A stretch of DNA of 64,000 nt from Rhynchopus sp. YZ270_cl-10. Taxonomy: Eukaryota; Euglenozoa; Diplonemea; Diplonemida; Diplonemidae. The notes beneath the pieces were generated by a model that saw only the letters and a list, made by a program, of their open reading frames with translations, made no database searches and was not told where the DNA came from. Positions within the stretch are counted from its first letter, which is position 1. The number at the start of each line of letters is the position of its first letter. The position numbers and the translations under genes are program-made. This document shows, in pieces, positions 37,766-48,719 of the stretch. The stretch is taken from NCBI GenBank assembly GCA_964035575.1, contig OZ037903.1, forward strand, positions 25,001 through 89,000, in the 5' to 3' direction.

Positions 37766-38390
37766 GTTTATGAGGGAACGAGGATGCAAAAGAGAAAAGC
37801 TGCCTTTGAAAAAAAAAAAAAAAAATACAAAAAAAAAAGCCTTCTTCTCGTGCACCAGGTACCCTTTTGTGGTGTGTCGATCATAACATCGTAAGTGGCA
37901 CTACTACATAGCGTCATATGTTCCGCCACCCAGAGTAATCTCCACATACAATTTTTTTTGCAGCGGGAGAGGTGGAGCTGCTTCAAGGAGGTAAGGAGGT
38001 GGAATAGGGAAAAATGGGTAAAATGGGAAAAATAGGGGAAAATGGGATGGAAAGGAGAGAGAGGGGTGGGAAGAGTTCGATAAAAAAAAAACAACTAAAA
38101 AACTTTTGGAGAGAAAAAAAAGGGGGAGAGAGGACTGCACAAAAATGCAGCCCAAGAAAACTAGAGGGGGGAAAGGGGAGCGGAGGGGTGACCAGGTTGC
38201 TATGGGCTATAGGTGGAATACATTGGGGCAGGGGGGGTAGGGGTGGGGGATAACAAGGGGAGAGGAGGGGCTACAAACACGTAAATATGCCAACAAAAGA
38301 AGAGTAGCCAATTTACAATGAATGCATTTGTGGGGAGGAGAGAAGGGGAGGAGGGAGGGGGCAGTGTTGGTTTAGTACAGCGCCCCAAAA

Positions 38391-38562
38391 GTTTAGTACA
38401 AGTTTAATACAAGTTTAGTACAGTTTAGTACAGTTTAGTACAGTTTAGTACAGTTTAGTACAGTTTAGTACAGTTTAGTACAGTTTAGTACAGTTTAGTA
38501 CAGTTTAGTACAGTTTAGTACAGTTTAGTACAGTTTAGTACAGTTTAGTACAGTTTAGTACA
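38391..38562 (+). repeat. 10-bp minisatellite CAGTTTAGTA
   Basis: About 15 perfect head-to-tail units preceded by diverged ones (AAGTTTAGTA, AAGTTTAATA). No unique spacers, so not CRISPR-like. Confidence 0.95.
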
Positions 38563-38929
38563 CCTGTTTTAAACACCCTTGTATTAAACCTGCCAACACT
38601 GGGAGGGGGTGGTTTTGTTGTGTTGAAAACAAAGAATTTTTTTTTTGAGAGAAAAAGACGAAAAAAAAAAGAATGTACCTTTTTTCGCACAACAACGAAA
38701 AGACACTATTGGAAGGGTTTTAGAAAACGGTCCAAAATAAAATTGATAAAAAAAAAATAGAGGAGACAAAAAAAATGCGTTTCTTCTTCTTGAAGAAAAA
38801 TAATTGTTGTGATAGACATAAGAGGTTTAGTCCAAATGTGAAGCGTATACCCTACCCACCCACCCCACCCTACCCCTTTTTTGTTCCTTTTAAGTATTTC
38901 AACATGTGCATTCAATAAATTCCTTTTTT

Positions 38930-38966
38930 AAAAACTTGGTTGGACACCCTGAAGGATGCTCTACAC
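38930..38966 (+). repeat. Stem-loop unit, family 7
   Basis: AAAACTTGGTTGGACACCCT then GAAGGATGCTCTACAC. Shares the AAAACTTGGTTG lead-in with 28722 and 62289. Confidence 0.45.
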
Positions 38967-39171
38967 AGACAAAAAAACTCCTCTTTTCTCGATGACTTCC
39001 GTCGACTGTGAATTCAATGATTTGCTTCGGCCGACAAATAGTCATATTGCTTGTTGCAAGGATTAATCCAGCCATGCAAGTTTCAGAGTAAATGGATTAG
39101 CAGTGGATCTGCAGACGGCTCATTACATCAGCTACAATCCACGCACGCAACAGAGTATAAAACAAAAAAAA

Positions 39172-39210
39172 GATTGACGTGAAATACAAAGCCCTCTCGT
39201 GACAGTGTAC
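39172..39210 (+). repeat. Stem-loop unit, family 2
   Basis: ATTGACGTGAAATACAAAGC then CCTCTCGTGACAGTGTAC; one of the two best-preserved matches to 32111. Confidence 0.7.
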
Positions 39211-39354
39211 AAATGTAGTAAAGAAAGAAAGGAATAAAATGGTAATGTTAACGACAAAAAAACTACGATCAGTCGCTCAACTTACGTAATGGGGGGGAGG
39301 AACGAGCTGCTATCGGAGGAACAAAAAAAAATGAAAAATGAAAAAAAATAAAAG

Positions 39355-39401
39355 GTTTTTATAAGATGACGAGAAGCCACAGAATAGTCTTGACCACCTT
39401 T
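39355..39401 (+). repeat. Stem-loop unit, family 1, diverged
   Basis: TTTTTATAAGATGACGAGAA then GCCACAGAATAGTCTTGACC; keeps AAGATGA and the GACCACC end. Confidence 0.45.
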
Positions 39402-39453
39402 TAAAAATATATCTGTGCCTTTACAAAAGCAATCAGCTATATGGGGGGGGACG

Positions 39454-40437
39454 TAGGGGGGGGCAAAAAGCGGTGTTTAGTGAAATTTTTTGAGTTACGA
39501 TACCACAGAGGCTCGAAACACAAAATCTCTGGCGAATATGGATTTTTTGGGGCTCAGGAGGGTGGTTTACCTGGTCACAGGCCTCCAAATGCGCCCAGAA
39601 ACATGAAAAATATGAAAAATTGACTGGTTTTTTGGGGTTTTCGCACTTTTCGCACTTTTGGGAAAACAGCGTTTTTTCACCTTTTTTTTGAAAAAAATAT
39701 CAAAAAACGGACATCAGATAGTGTGCAAATACCCAAAATCACCCCAAAAGTATCGAATCTTTTCAAATACATCTGTTTTTCACACTTTAGACGCTCTGTT
39801 CGGGGCCAAAACCTCATTTTTAGGTCAAAAAATCGTCCTGTTATCGTCCTGTTTACCGCGCGCGCACCATTCCTCAAACCCGTTGGGCCACTTTCTGACC
39901 ACTGCTGGGTGGTCTGACCACCCAGAGCACCCCCATTTACCAACCTCCTACCACATTTTCACCGAATTTCAGACCCAAAACTCTCTCTGTACCCCCAGAA
40001 ATGACCCCAAAAAACACAGACAAATTCACTTTTGCAACAGTCACGGCTATTGCAAGCACCCGGACAGCGTTTTTTCACCCTTTTTTTGAAAAAATATCAA
40101 AAAACCGACATCAGATAGTGAACAAATACCCAAAATCACCCCGAAAGTATCGAATCTTTTCAAATACACCTGTTTTTCACACTCTAGACGCTCTGTTCGG
40201 GGCCAAAATCTCATTTTTAGGTCAAAAAATCGTCTTTCCCGAAGTGCGAAAACCCCGAAAAACCAGTCAATTTTTCATATTTTTCATGTTTCTGGGCGCA
40301 TTTGGAGGCCTGTGACCAGGCACACCCCCCTCCTGAGCCCCAAAAAATCCATATTCGCCAGAGATTTCGTGTTTGGAGCCTCTGTGGTATCATAACTCAA
40401 AAAATTTCACTCAAAAACGGCTTTTTGCCTCCCCCTA
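39454..40437. mobile_element. Non-autonomous MULE-like element with about 190-bp inverted ends
   Basis: The left 39454-39650 and right 40238-40437 ends are inverted repeats (for example GTGAAATTTTTTGAGTTA, CTCTGGCGAATATGGATTTT, GGCCTCCAAATGCGCCCAGA). Inside are two direct repeats of about 175 bp at 39664-39835 and 40067-40230 (blocks GGACATCAGATAGTG, CTCTGTTCGGGGCCAAAA). The flanks show GGGGGGGGACG on the left (39443-39453) and, beyond the nested element, again at 40957-40967. A 9-11 bp target duplication plus long inverted ends fits Mutator-like elements. No transposase seen. Confidence 0.75.
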
Positions 40438-40956
40438 GGCATACACTCGATGCGAGTCGCATGCGAGAATCATTCTCGCATTCTCGCACACCATTCTCGC
40501 ACCATTCTCGCATGCGAGAATCATTCTCGCACACGTAGAGGATTTTCGTACAAGGGAAGTCCTGGCCTGTGTTTCGTTTTTTAGGGATATGTAGTGTCCA
40601 GGGGAAGTTTCTGTCGCAAAGTAGATGAAGTAACCCCACCACACTCTGTGTACTGTGTACTGTGTACTGTGTTGCTGGGTATATTCCATCGTGTTTTGTT
40701 GAAAATTGCTGGTTTTGTTTAAATGACTCCTCGGAGTCTCCCTTAAGGTTAAAATGACCCGAAAACATAAAAAAAAAGCGTTGGGGGGTGTGTATTTTCC
40801 ACGTACGTGACCACGGAGAACCGTGCGAGAATGTGCGAGAATGGTGTGAGAATGAGCGAGAATGTGCGAGAATGAGCGAGAATCGTGCGAGAATTTTTTG
40901 CCAGACCAGAGTTGTGCGAGAATGCGAGAATGCGACTCGCATCGAGTGTATGCCTA
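40436..40956. mobile_element. Element with GCGAGAAT-array ends, nested in the MULE-like element
   Basis: The ends GGCATACACTCGATGCGAGT and its complement are perfect inverted repeats of about 27 bp. Behind each end lies an array of ATTCTCGC (left, 40461-40530) or GCGAGAAT (right, 40825-40935). CTAG flanks both sides, so a 4-bp duplication is likely. It sits exactly at the right edge of the MULE-like element, separating that element from its second target-duplication copy. Non-coding interior. Confidence 0.75.
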
Positions 40957-41244
40957 GGGGGGGGACGGTTACTGGAGAGGGCTTCGAATGCAGGCGAAAA
41001 AGGTGAAGCTAGCAACCCTGAGGGTACTGTGTGCATTCGTTCTGTACTTTTTTTTTTTTTTTTTTTTGTTTTTTGTTTTCAAAATTATGTCGCGTGCAGT
41101 AACACTTTTCGTTAATAACCAGCGGCAAATTTTTTTTTTCTTGTGTCTTCATCAACAGGGAGAAGACTTTGAAAGAAGAAAGAAATCGAGCCATGGCATG
41201 AAAAGAAGGAAGAAGAAGAAGACAAAGCAGAATTAGAGAGATAA

Positions 41245-41286
41245 AGTTTATAAGATGAACCTAAGCCCTCTCGCCTAGGCATCGTA
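41245..41286 (+). repeat. Stem-loop unit, family 1
   Basis: TTATAAGATGAACCTAAGCC then CTCTCGCCTAGGCATCG; close to the copy at 552. Confidence 0.65.
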
Positions 41287-41373
41287 TAAAAAAAGACTCA
41301 GAAAACTTTAGTGGATGTTTGTCGAGCAACATCCATCTCAAAAAATCCTTTACCGGGTAAGTAAAAGAATCAT

Positions 41374-41430
41374 TTGACTTGAAAAGAAAAAAAAAATACA
41401 AAGCCCTCTGCGCGACAGTGTACCTTAACG
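41374..41430 (+). repeat. Stem-loop unit, family 2, with A-run insertion
   Basis: TTTGACTTGAAAAG, an A10 tract, then ATACAAAGCCCTCTGCGCGA and CAGTGTACCTTAA. The A tract has expanded inside the unit. Confidence 0.6.
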
Positions 41431-41660
41431 AAAGGGTGAAGACTAAAAATATGATTTTCTTGATAAATCTGTTCTATGAGAACAGAAAGGCTCTCCTTTG
41501 GCTTTTTTCTGTTACCATTCTGTATTTTTTTTTTTTTCTTCGATAAAATACCAAAAAAACTGGGTAAATATCACAGCCAAAAAGCTTATCGCACTTTTTT
41601 TATTTATGTTTCTTTAGACGGCTGTCTGTAAAGGTCGCTTCTCCCCTTTTTTTAATGAGG

Positions 41661-41784
41661 TACCATAAGCGTAACAATAGTGGACCGTAAAAAATGTTCC
41701 ACGCTCCCCCCAAAAAAACTGAAAAAGTTCCACATTTTGTACGGTCCATATTAGTTACGGTCTACTATTGTTACGGTTACGGTA
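41661..41784. mobile_element. MITE with TACCRTAA-CGTAACAATAG ends
   Basis: TACCATAAGCGTAACAATAG and TGGACCGTA on the left match the complement of CTACTATTGTTACGGTTACG on the right (about 25 of 29 positions). The interior has a second pair, GGACCGTA/TACGGTCC. 124 bp, non-coding. Confidence 0.7.
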
Positions 41785-43056
41785 ATTGGTGGTGGTGCTT
41801 TGTACAAACAGAAAGCGTGTTTGACTTTGGCCACACTCCTTTTGATAAGGGTGAAGCAATAAGCTAGAGTCCTCACTGAAAAGAAAAAGAAAAAAAAATC
41901 TGCTGAATAAGCAAAAAAAAAAAGGTGCAATACACCTTTGAAAACAAAATGAACCCTTTTTTTGAAGAAATTACTCTCTAGAGCAGAGGTCGTATCTTGA
42001 TAACTAATATCGTAAAACTAATGATTTGTTCACCTTTAAATAAATGGTGAAGATGATACAGAAAAAGAGACGTCGATCCGCAAAAAAAAGAAAAGCTAAA
42101 ATGATTATCAGAGAGATGTGGCAGTCTCTCTGTACGGTGTGACGAGAAAGGGGGGGTGGGGGTGGAAGTTCCTGCAGGTTGTGTGAGGGTGTAGCTCAAT
42201 ACAGGCTTGCAATGAACAAAGAAGCCATCCCCTTGGTGGGTTTAAAGAAAACCAATTTTTATTTAAAACTGGGGGGGGTGCCAAATAACACTAAAAAACA
42301 CTGTTTCGGCCATAGTTTCAGATCCTTTCCAATCATTGAAGAGAAAGTCTATAAATAAATATCCTGGCCGAAAAGTTGAAAGACGTAATTGCCTAGCGTA
42401 CATACATCTTTAGTTATGATGGCTGAATGTGGTCGGAAGAAATACTCGGAAGTGCGGAGGGGGGGCAGAATGTGTGCAAGAAACAGACGTAAACTATAAA
42501 AAAATGGAAGTTGATCTCCTGAAGATGCCCCAATCTTGGGTTCAGCATCTTTTGAATGAAACAGAGAGAAAAAAAATGCGGTAGTGTGTGAATGGGTGGT
42601 TTTTTTTTATTTGTGTGGCGTCGCTCTATGTAGTGTATCTTATACAGTTCTTTGAATGTGCTTGTCTATATTATAGTATAAGAAGCGGTGCTTCATTGTA
42701 GCGTCCAGGGCAGTGTTAGCCGAGAATCAGAGGCCGCAGTTTGCACCCGAGAGCGCTCCTTCAACCACATCAACCCTATACTAACACGAACCCTCTAGCA
42801 ATCTTCACAGAAAAATGCTACCTCTGGGGGCTAGCCAGGGAAAAGATATTTCATGTGTGGCATCTAGCGCTGAAGAGGACAACAACGGAATAGGATGGGT
42901 TGACCCTATGCAAGAGCACAATGAAGAAAGGATGGGGGGGAAAGGGGGGGATACACAAATTGCGCACGCACATTATTTTGCATATTTTAAAATGAAAGAA
43001 TGAACGGAAGCGAAACGCTTCTCGGCGGAGGGGGGCGAAATCGTGGCTACTTTGTG

Positions 43057-43141
43057 GTAATTACCCCCCATCATATTCCAATAATATACAACACAATACA
43101 GATATTGTGATGTGTATTTTGTATTATGTTCACCCACTAAC

Positions 43142-43185
<44 letters not shown>

Positions 43186-43256
43186 TTACCCTACTGATGG
43201 AGAGAGAGCCCCTCGGGCCAGCGTATGTCGACAGCAATATGATGGGGGTAATTAAC
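43057..43256. mobile_element. MITE with GTAATTACCCCCCATCATATT ends
   Basis: GTAATTACCCCCCATCATAT and AATATGATGGGGGTAATTA are near-perfect inverted ends about 200 bp apart. The right end also occurs in the small element at 19243-19340. Confidence 0.7.
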
Positions 43257-44028
43257 ACAATACAGCAGAGAGGAGAGAACGGAGGGTGAGTCAGGATTGC
43301 TGAAAATCAACGAAAAATAGTAACTCTGATAGGGTAAGTAAAAGGAAAAAAAGGTTTTTTCGTTGATTGCACAATTACCCTGTTTGAGGGGGTGATTGGC
43401 GACCCGTATCTGAGGAACTATTTCTCCTTTAAGCTACGCTTGTAGGTATATAAAATATAATAAAAAAGGTGAGGTCGATGCAGTGAAAACGCAGAGATGA
43501 CCGTGAGCCTCTCAAAAGAGGTTGCTTGGTCTAACAGATGAAACAAAAAAAAAAGGGGTGGTAAGATGAATGTGTGTGCACACGAAGGCATACAATTATA
43601 CAAAGTGGCCACAATATGTGGTGGTCACTGTGTATATTATTTGGATGATTCGTACTACTTTGTGTGTGTGTGGGGGATTGAGGTGTAGTGCTGTTGGAAA
43701 ACCCGTTTCTTTGCTTTTTTTTTTTTTTTTTGTTGCGAATTTTCTCCGAATTGTGGAAATACTGTGGCTCTAAAAAAATAAAAATATAAAAAATATGTGC
43801 CGTGAATAGATGTTGGGGGGGGGGGGTATGGGAAACCAGATGGGGAAACTCAGTATAGCCAAAAAAAAAAAAAAAAATGTTTGTGTTGAGCTGTTGTGGT
43901 GTCTTGTTGAGAAATATTTGCAGGTGTGAGGGGGGATGCTCTCACACCCCATATTAGTACTATTGCTTGGGAGAAAACGAGACTAAAAAAGGGGGATAAA
44001 AAAGAGGAATAAAAACGTGAAGAAAACT

Positions 44029-44072
44029 TTGAAAGATGAATGTGTCTCTCTTGTGAGGCACACATCTCACAA
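44029..44072 (+). repeat. Stem-loop unit, family 1b
   Basis: AAAGATGAATGTGTCTCTCT then TGTGAGGCACACATCTCAC; AGATG/CATCT and TGTG/CACA stems. Confidence 0.65.
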
Positions 44073-44861
44073 TAACTAAAAAAAAAGTACTCGTTTTTTG
44101 GGGGTAAAATAAGAGTTTTTGCACTAATTCGAGGAAACAGTTGATAGTACAGTACAGACAGCTTTCACCGGCCGTTCGTTTTTTTTTCCCCCTCCAAACT
44201 GTAACCTCAGACGCATCTCTTTGTTAAAAAAATATGGGGAAAATGAAAACAGAAAAAAAAGACAGTTTGGTAAAGTGCGGTTGCCTCATTGTGTCGCCTC
44301 AATACGCGGGCAAACTCTGCACTTTCCACAAAGGTGCTCAATAACCTTTTGGACAGAGAGGTTGGACACGAATATGTCCACTCTGCACTTTTTTTGATGT
44401 GGTTTTTTGATTAGAATTTTTGAATATGGTGCAAAACACTTCCCTTTTGGCCGTATGGGGGGGGGGGGGGGGGGGGAAATAGAAACTCTAGAAGTAGTGT
44501 GTGGTAGTTGGTTTTGTGGTTGTGTGGTGGCTTTGTGGGTCATCGAGGGGGTTATTTTATTTTTTTTTTGATCAAATAGAAGTGAAATTCCATTATTTCA
44601 GGCACGATGTCACACAAAAAAAAAAGAAAACGCTGGAAAAAAGTCATCGAGGGGGGGAAATGAAGAGCAAAAGACACAAGATGTGCCAGTGTCATCTCAT
44701 CTTTCAAAAAAAAAAAAAAATCCTAACGTGAACGCTCCGAATGGGCACACAGTTGGTCATTCGAAACACCCTCCGTGGGGGTAAAGGAGGCGTGCAAAAG
44801 GAGGAACATAGTAGAGAGAAAAAGAGTGATAAAAAAAAACTGTCACCTCAAAAAAAGAAAT

Positions 44862-44898
44862 TTGTAAGATGGATGTGTCTCTCGTGCACACACATCTA
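44862..44898 (+). repeat. Stem-loop unit, family 1b
   Basis: TAAGATGGATGTGTCTCTCG then TGCACACACATCTA; very close to 32169. Confidence 0.7.
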
Positions 44899-45188
44899 CT
44901 AGCAAAAGGGGGGTGGGTGTAAAGGGTAAACCTAAACCATCCGGGCATGATTAGGGTTAGTTCACCTCATGAGAAAAAGAAGAAGAAAAAACGAGTTGTC
45001 ATGATAATCTGTTTCGTGTAACTGCCAATTACGGTCTTCACACACATATTTTTTTGTTTTTGATCAGTTGGGATTGTGTTGGGATTGTAGTGCAATCTGC
45101 CACCCATGACAGTGCTTCACTACCCAGAGGGAGAGGGTGAAGGAGGTATTATTTTTTTTCCCCCCGCTCACTAAAAATAAAGAAAAAA

Positions 45189-45229
45189 TCATAAGACGAG
45201 CTTAAGCCTCTCTCTTGCTAAGTCACCTT
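45189..45229 (+). repeat. Stem-loop unit, family 1
   Basis: CATAAGACGAGCTTAAGCCT then CTCTCTTGCTAAGTCACCTT. Confidence 0.65.
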
Positions 45230-45566
45230 AAAAATAAAATTCACAGTAAAAGGGGGTGTTGATGGGTATGTACCAGAACACCATAAAAACGCAGGAAAAC
45301 TAAAATAAAAAAGAAGCTTTTTTTGTATTTGGAAGAAAAACAATACACAAAAAAAAAAAAAAATACAAAACTGTTTTTTGCTGGGAAATATTTCGAAAGG
45401 TGTTTTCTCTTGGAGGGGTTGAGAGGGATTGAGGGGGAAAACATAGAGAGAGGGAGGGAAGACAGAACCAGAAAAAGAAGAAAAAGAAAGAAGAAAAAAT
45501 GAAAGAAATAAACTGCTGAAGATACGTGAGTCTCCTTCGACAGAACCAGAAAAAGAATGAAAAAAG

Positions 45567-45615
45567 TTTTGTCAGATGAACCTAAGCCTCTCTGTGCTTA
45601 GTGCTTAGTCTGGTT
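45567..45615 (+). repeat. Stem-loop unit, family 1
   Basis: GTCAGATGAACCTAAGCCTC then TCTGTGCTTAGTGCTTAGTC; the closing arm GTGCTTA is duplicated. Confidence 0.65.
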
Positions 45616-45745
45616 AGACTATTCTTTGGTTTATTCATCAGTCATTAGTTGCCTAAGAAAATGTTGTCTGAGTCACCTTCGAAGAGGTGAGTTATTTGGG
45701 TGTTTTATGTATTGAAATATAAAGGGGAAAAAAACATCTTTCAAT

Positions 45746-45787
45746 GTGACTTGAAATACAAAGCCCTCTCGTGACAATGTACCTTGA
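45746..45787 (+). repeat. Stem-loop unit, family 2
   Basis: TGTGACTTGAAATACAAAGC then CCTCTCGTGACAATGTACCTT. Confidence 0.7.
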
Positions 45788-46477
45788 TCACAGCATCTTT
45801 GTTGTTAATCTGTTGGTTTCAGTATAGTTGCAGTAAAGACAGTCTACTCACGAATATGTAATAGAAAAAAAAAAATAACGTTGTCGTCACCAATATGACA
45901 CTGGTCACACCCCTCACTGTAACACTTCAGGGGAGCCACACCCCCTTTTAAAAAGTGAGGATTTTTTTCCTGGTCTATTTTTGTTGTTGTATCGACACTC
46001 GCCCACCCCGAGGGTGGGTTCCGCACATGTCACCTTTTGAACGGCCAAAGGATACTGACAGACACACATCCCTTTCCTTTGAGAACGTGGTTACTCTTTT
46101 TTATTTGAAAAATTTTTTTTCCGGTCGCAATTGGATGACCTATTTGGACCTATTTGATATAATTTTAAAAACCCCTTTTTTTTTTGTTTTGCGCAATCTT
46201 CTGCATTGTGGAAAGCGGAAAGAGGAAAAGGGGTTCGTTCGATGTGGTGGAAAGTTTTTTTCTTCTTGATAAATTGTTGGAGTAGTGTAGTTGCCTCGGT
46301 TTGTGTTGCCACAGTTGTGCAATCTCCACTGAACTCCACTGTGTGTTTCTTTGTTTTTTTTTAATACTTTATTTATCTTATCGACAATCGCCCTCCTGCA
46401 CAGCGGTGAAGTAAAAATGACTTTCGTGGTTTCCCCGTGGGCTTACAAACGAAACCACAAATAAAGTGAAGTTATTA

Positions 46478-46524
46478 ATGCAGGCACTTCCGACTGACCC
46501 ACAATGCCAGCTGGATGAAAGCAC
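46478..46524 (+). repeat. Stem-loop unit, family 4
   Basis: TAATGCAGGCACTTCCGACT, ACCCACAATGCCAGCTGGAT, GAAAGCAC. Confidence 0.65.
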
Positions 46525-47407
46525 AAATAAAACCACAGACATCTCATTCACCGGCCGTGAGGGTAGGTTCTGTGCAATGTCCACCTTTTTTTTTTGAAAG
46601 GATTTGTGTTGTGATGTTCACCGCGTTCAGACGCGGCTAAGAAGTATCCGGAGGTAATGTTCTTGTAAACCATGCCAAGAAGAGGCAAGAACAAATAGGG
46701 GAAAGATCGCAAAAGAAAAAAAACTAACTCTGTCAAAAGCGAGGGGTCCTTCCACCCTTCAGGGAGAAAAAAAAATAATGAAAAAAAGCAACTGCTGGTT
46801 GCTAAGTCGTTCATTGGTTCGTTGTTCATGAGGTTTTTGTCGATTTTTTTGGTCGACAATCACCTGCTGGTGCAGGATCTGTACTCAATATCGCCCGAGG
46901 GCTAATATTATTTTTGTTTTGGTTTGAGTTGTCTCAAATTAACCAATTCTGACGGGGTTTCTGGACAAAAAAAAACAAAGCCGCTTTGAAAATGGCTGGA
47001 TGAAAAGAAGAAAAAAAAATCGAGTATATTCAAAAGAATTCAAAAGCATGCAGGTCCACACAAGAAAACTGAGCCCTTTGACAATATTTGGCAAATCCGA
47101 TGGTGGGGGTGCGCGGGTGGACACCGCATTTTACCAGCTCCCATTCAGATCTGTCTTATTTTTTGCCCGGTGTTGTCTTCAGCAGTCTGCTGTGGCTGCA
47201 CACTCACAAATGCCCCCGATAGGTAGGTAGTTGTGGCCAGGTGAGCCCACCTTCTTCTGGTAGGGGAGAGGGGAGTTCTTTGATTATTTCATATACTTTC
47301 TATTTTACTGAATAGAAGGTTGAAAAAAATGGTTTGCTTTGGTAAAAAGACAAAAAAAAAATGACGCTATGCGACAATGCTGACACACAGGGCCAAATCC
47401 TTACTTT

Positions 47408-47442
47408 TAAAAGGGTTGAAATACAAAGGCCAGTGTACCTCA
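47408..47442 (+). repeat. Stem-loop unit, family 2, shortened
   Basis: GGGTTGAAATACAAAGGCCA then GTGTACCTCAAAA; the loop block is missing. Confidence 0.5.
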
Positions 47443-48290
47443 AAAAAAAATATTGAAAAGGGTGGTGATTTGGAACTCAATAGCAGTACTGTGATTGGGG
47501 GAGGAAGATGTGGGTGTGCCCGGCGAAGCTCGCCGATCACACAATTTTTTTTTCTTCTTTTTTCCCCCCCTTTTCGCCATCTTGAGAGAAGTACAGAACA
47601 CAAGACGCATCAAAGGGGGGGAGGTGCTTGTTGGCCTCCAGGCTTCTGAAGGGCCAAAATATAATGCACATTACACGACTCCCCTGAAGAAAACTCTGAA
47701 AGATGAATGTGCCAGGCTTCGTGACACCTATGAAATTTAAAAAAAAAAACTAGAGAGGAAGCTATTGTAATGACTGACTGAACAAACGGAATACTAAGGA
47801 CAGATCTAAGACTGTGGTTTTTTTTTGTTTACCCCCCCTGAAGGACTCAACATATTTTATTTTTTTATTTTTACGTTGTTGATTTGTAGCTTGGACTTGA
47901 CAATAATGACAACATAGGGTGATATGGGGGTACTTGGCGCCTGAAAAAAGAAAGGGCAGTTCTTAACTTCAAGCACAGTGTACCCTCGCTCCACCAGGGG
48001 GTATAATGGTATAGTGGTTTCTTTTTTTAAAATTTTTAGTTTTGAAAAAAACGATGGATAATCAGATAAGGTAGTGCACAATAACGCCTTAGCGGTAGGC
48101 ACTATACGTCAATGATGCTACGGTAAACAGAATGCAGCAAGAATCGGGGTAAAAAAAAAAAAGAAAAAGAAAAAGAAAAAGAGCATCAAAGCACAATACA
48201 CAAAAGAAATTGAAAGGAAAACCATCGCACGGGTGGGGGGCGGGTTTGGGAAATAAAAAAAAATAAAAGTATAATTTCACAATGTCATGG

Positions 48291-48719
48291 CATGGATGTC
48301 CAAAGTACTTGAAGTATATCAAGTACTTGATCCCCCAAAAAACCCAATACTTGATACTTGAAGTACTTGACACCCTATTTTTTTTTCTCGTACTTTTTTA
48401 CTTGTTTTCTCTCTGTCAAGTACTTTTTTTACAAAAAAAACGTCAAGTACTTGATCAAGTACAAAAAAAGTGGGTACTTGATCAAGTACTTGAACGTTTT
48501 TTTTCGAAAACAAGTACTTGACAGACCCTGCCAGAGGGTAAAAAAGTAAAAAAGTACGAGAAAAAAAAATAGGGGGTCAAGTACTTGATTTTTGTCAAGT
48601 ACTTGATCAATCTTCAAGTACTTGACTGTCATTTTGAGAGGAAAAAAAAGGGGGGGTCAAGTACTTCAAGTGCCATAAAAAATCAGAAAAAAGTACTTCA
48701 AGTACTTTGGACATCCATG
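48291..48719. mobile_element. Element with CAAGTACTTG palindrome arrays and 6-bp TSD
   Basis: The ends CATGGATGTCCAAAGTACTT and its complement (extended by GAAG) are perfect inverted repeats of about 24 bp. Between them are about a dozen CAAGTACTTG or TCAAGTACTTGATCAAGTA blocks, so the 429 bp is self-complementary at many scales. TCATGG flanks both ends (48285-48290, 48720-48725), a clean 6-bp target duplication. It shares terminus style, duplication length and palindromic filling with the elements at 12451 and 22846. The frames read through it (KYLIKY, QVLDQV) are artefacts. Confidence 0.85.

Larger units (their letters stand above)
33794..38390. other. Gene-free region
   Basis: No credible gene. 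Stem-loop units at 33828, 34434, 35460 and 36304, a MITE at 37645-37765, and otherwise A-, T- and G-run-rich spacer. Confidence 0.6.
40959..48290. other. Gene-free region with stem-loop units and MITEs
   Basis: No gene supported. A 62-codon plus-strand frame at 42815-43003 lies in the least repetitive stretch (42670-43010), but I see nothing that marks it as coding. Stem-loop units near 41245, 41374, 42380, 43560, 44029, 44862, 45189, 45567, 45746, 45809, 46267, 46478, 47408 and 47697. MITEs at 41661 and 43057, and a G run near 44458. Confidence 0.6.

Noticed and set aside
38391-38562. CRISPR-like appearance of regularly repeated units
   Set aside because: Units are head-to-tail with no spacers, in a eukaryotic genome; simple minisatellite.
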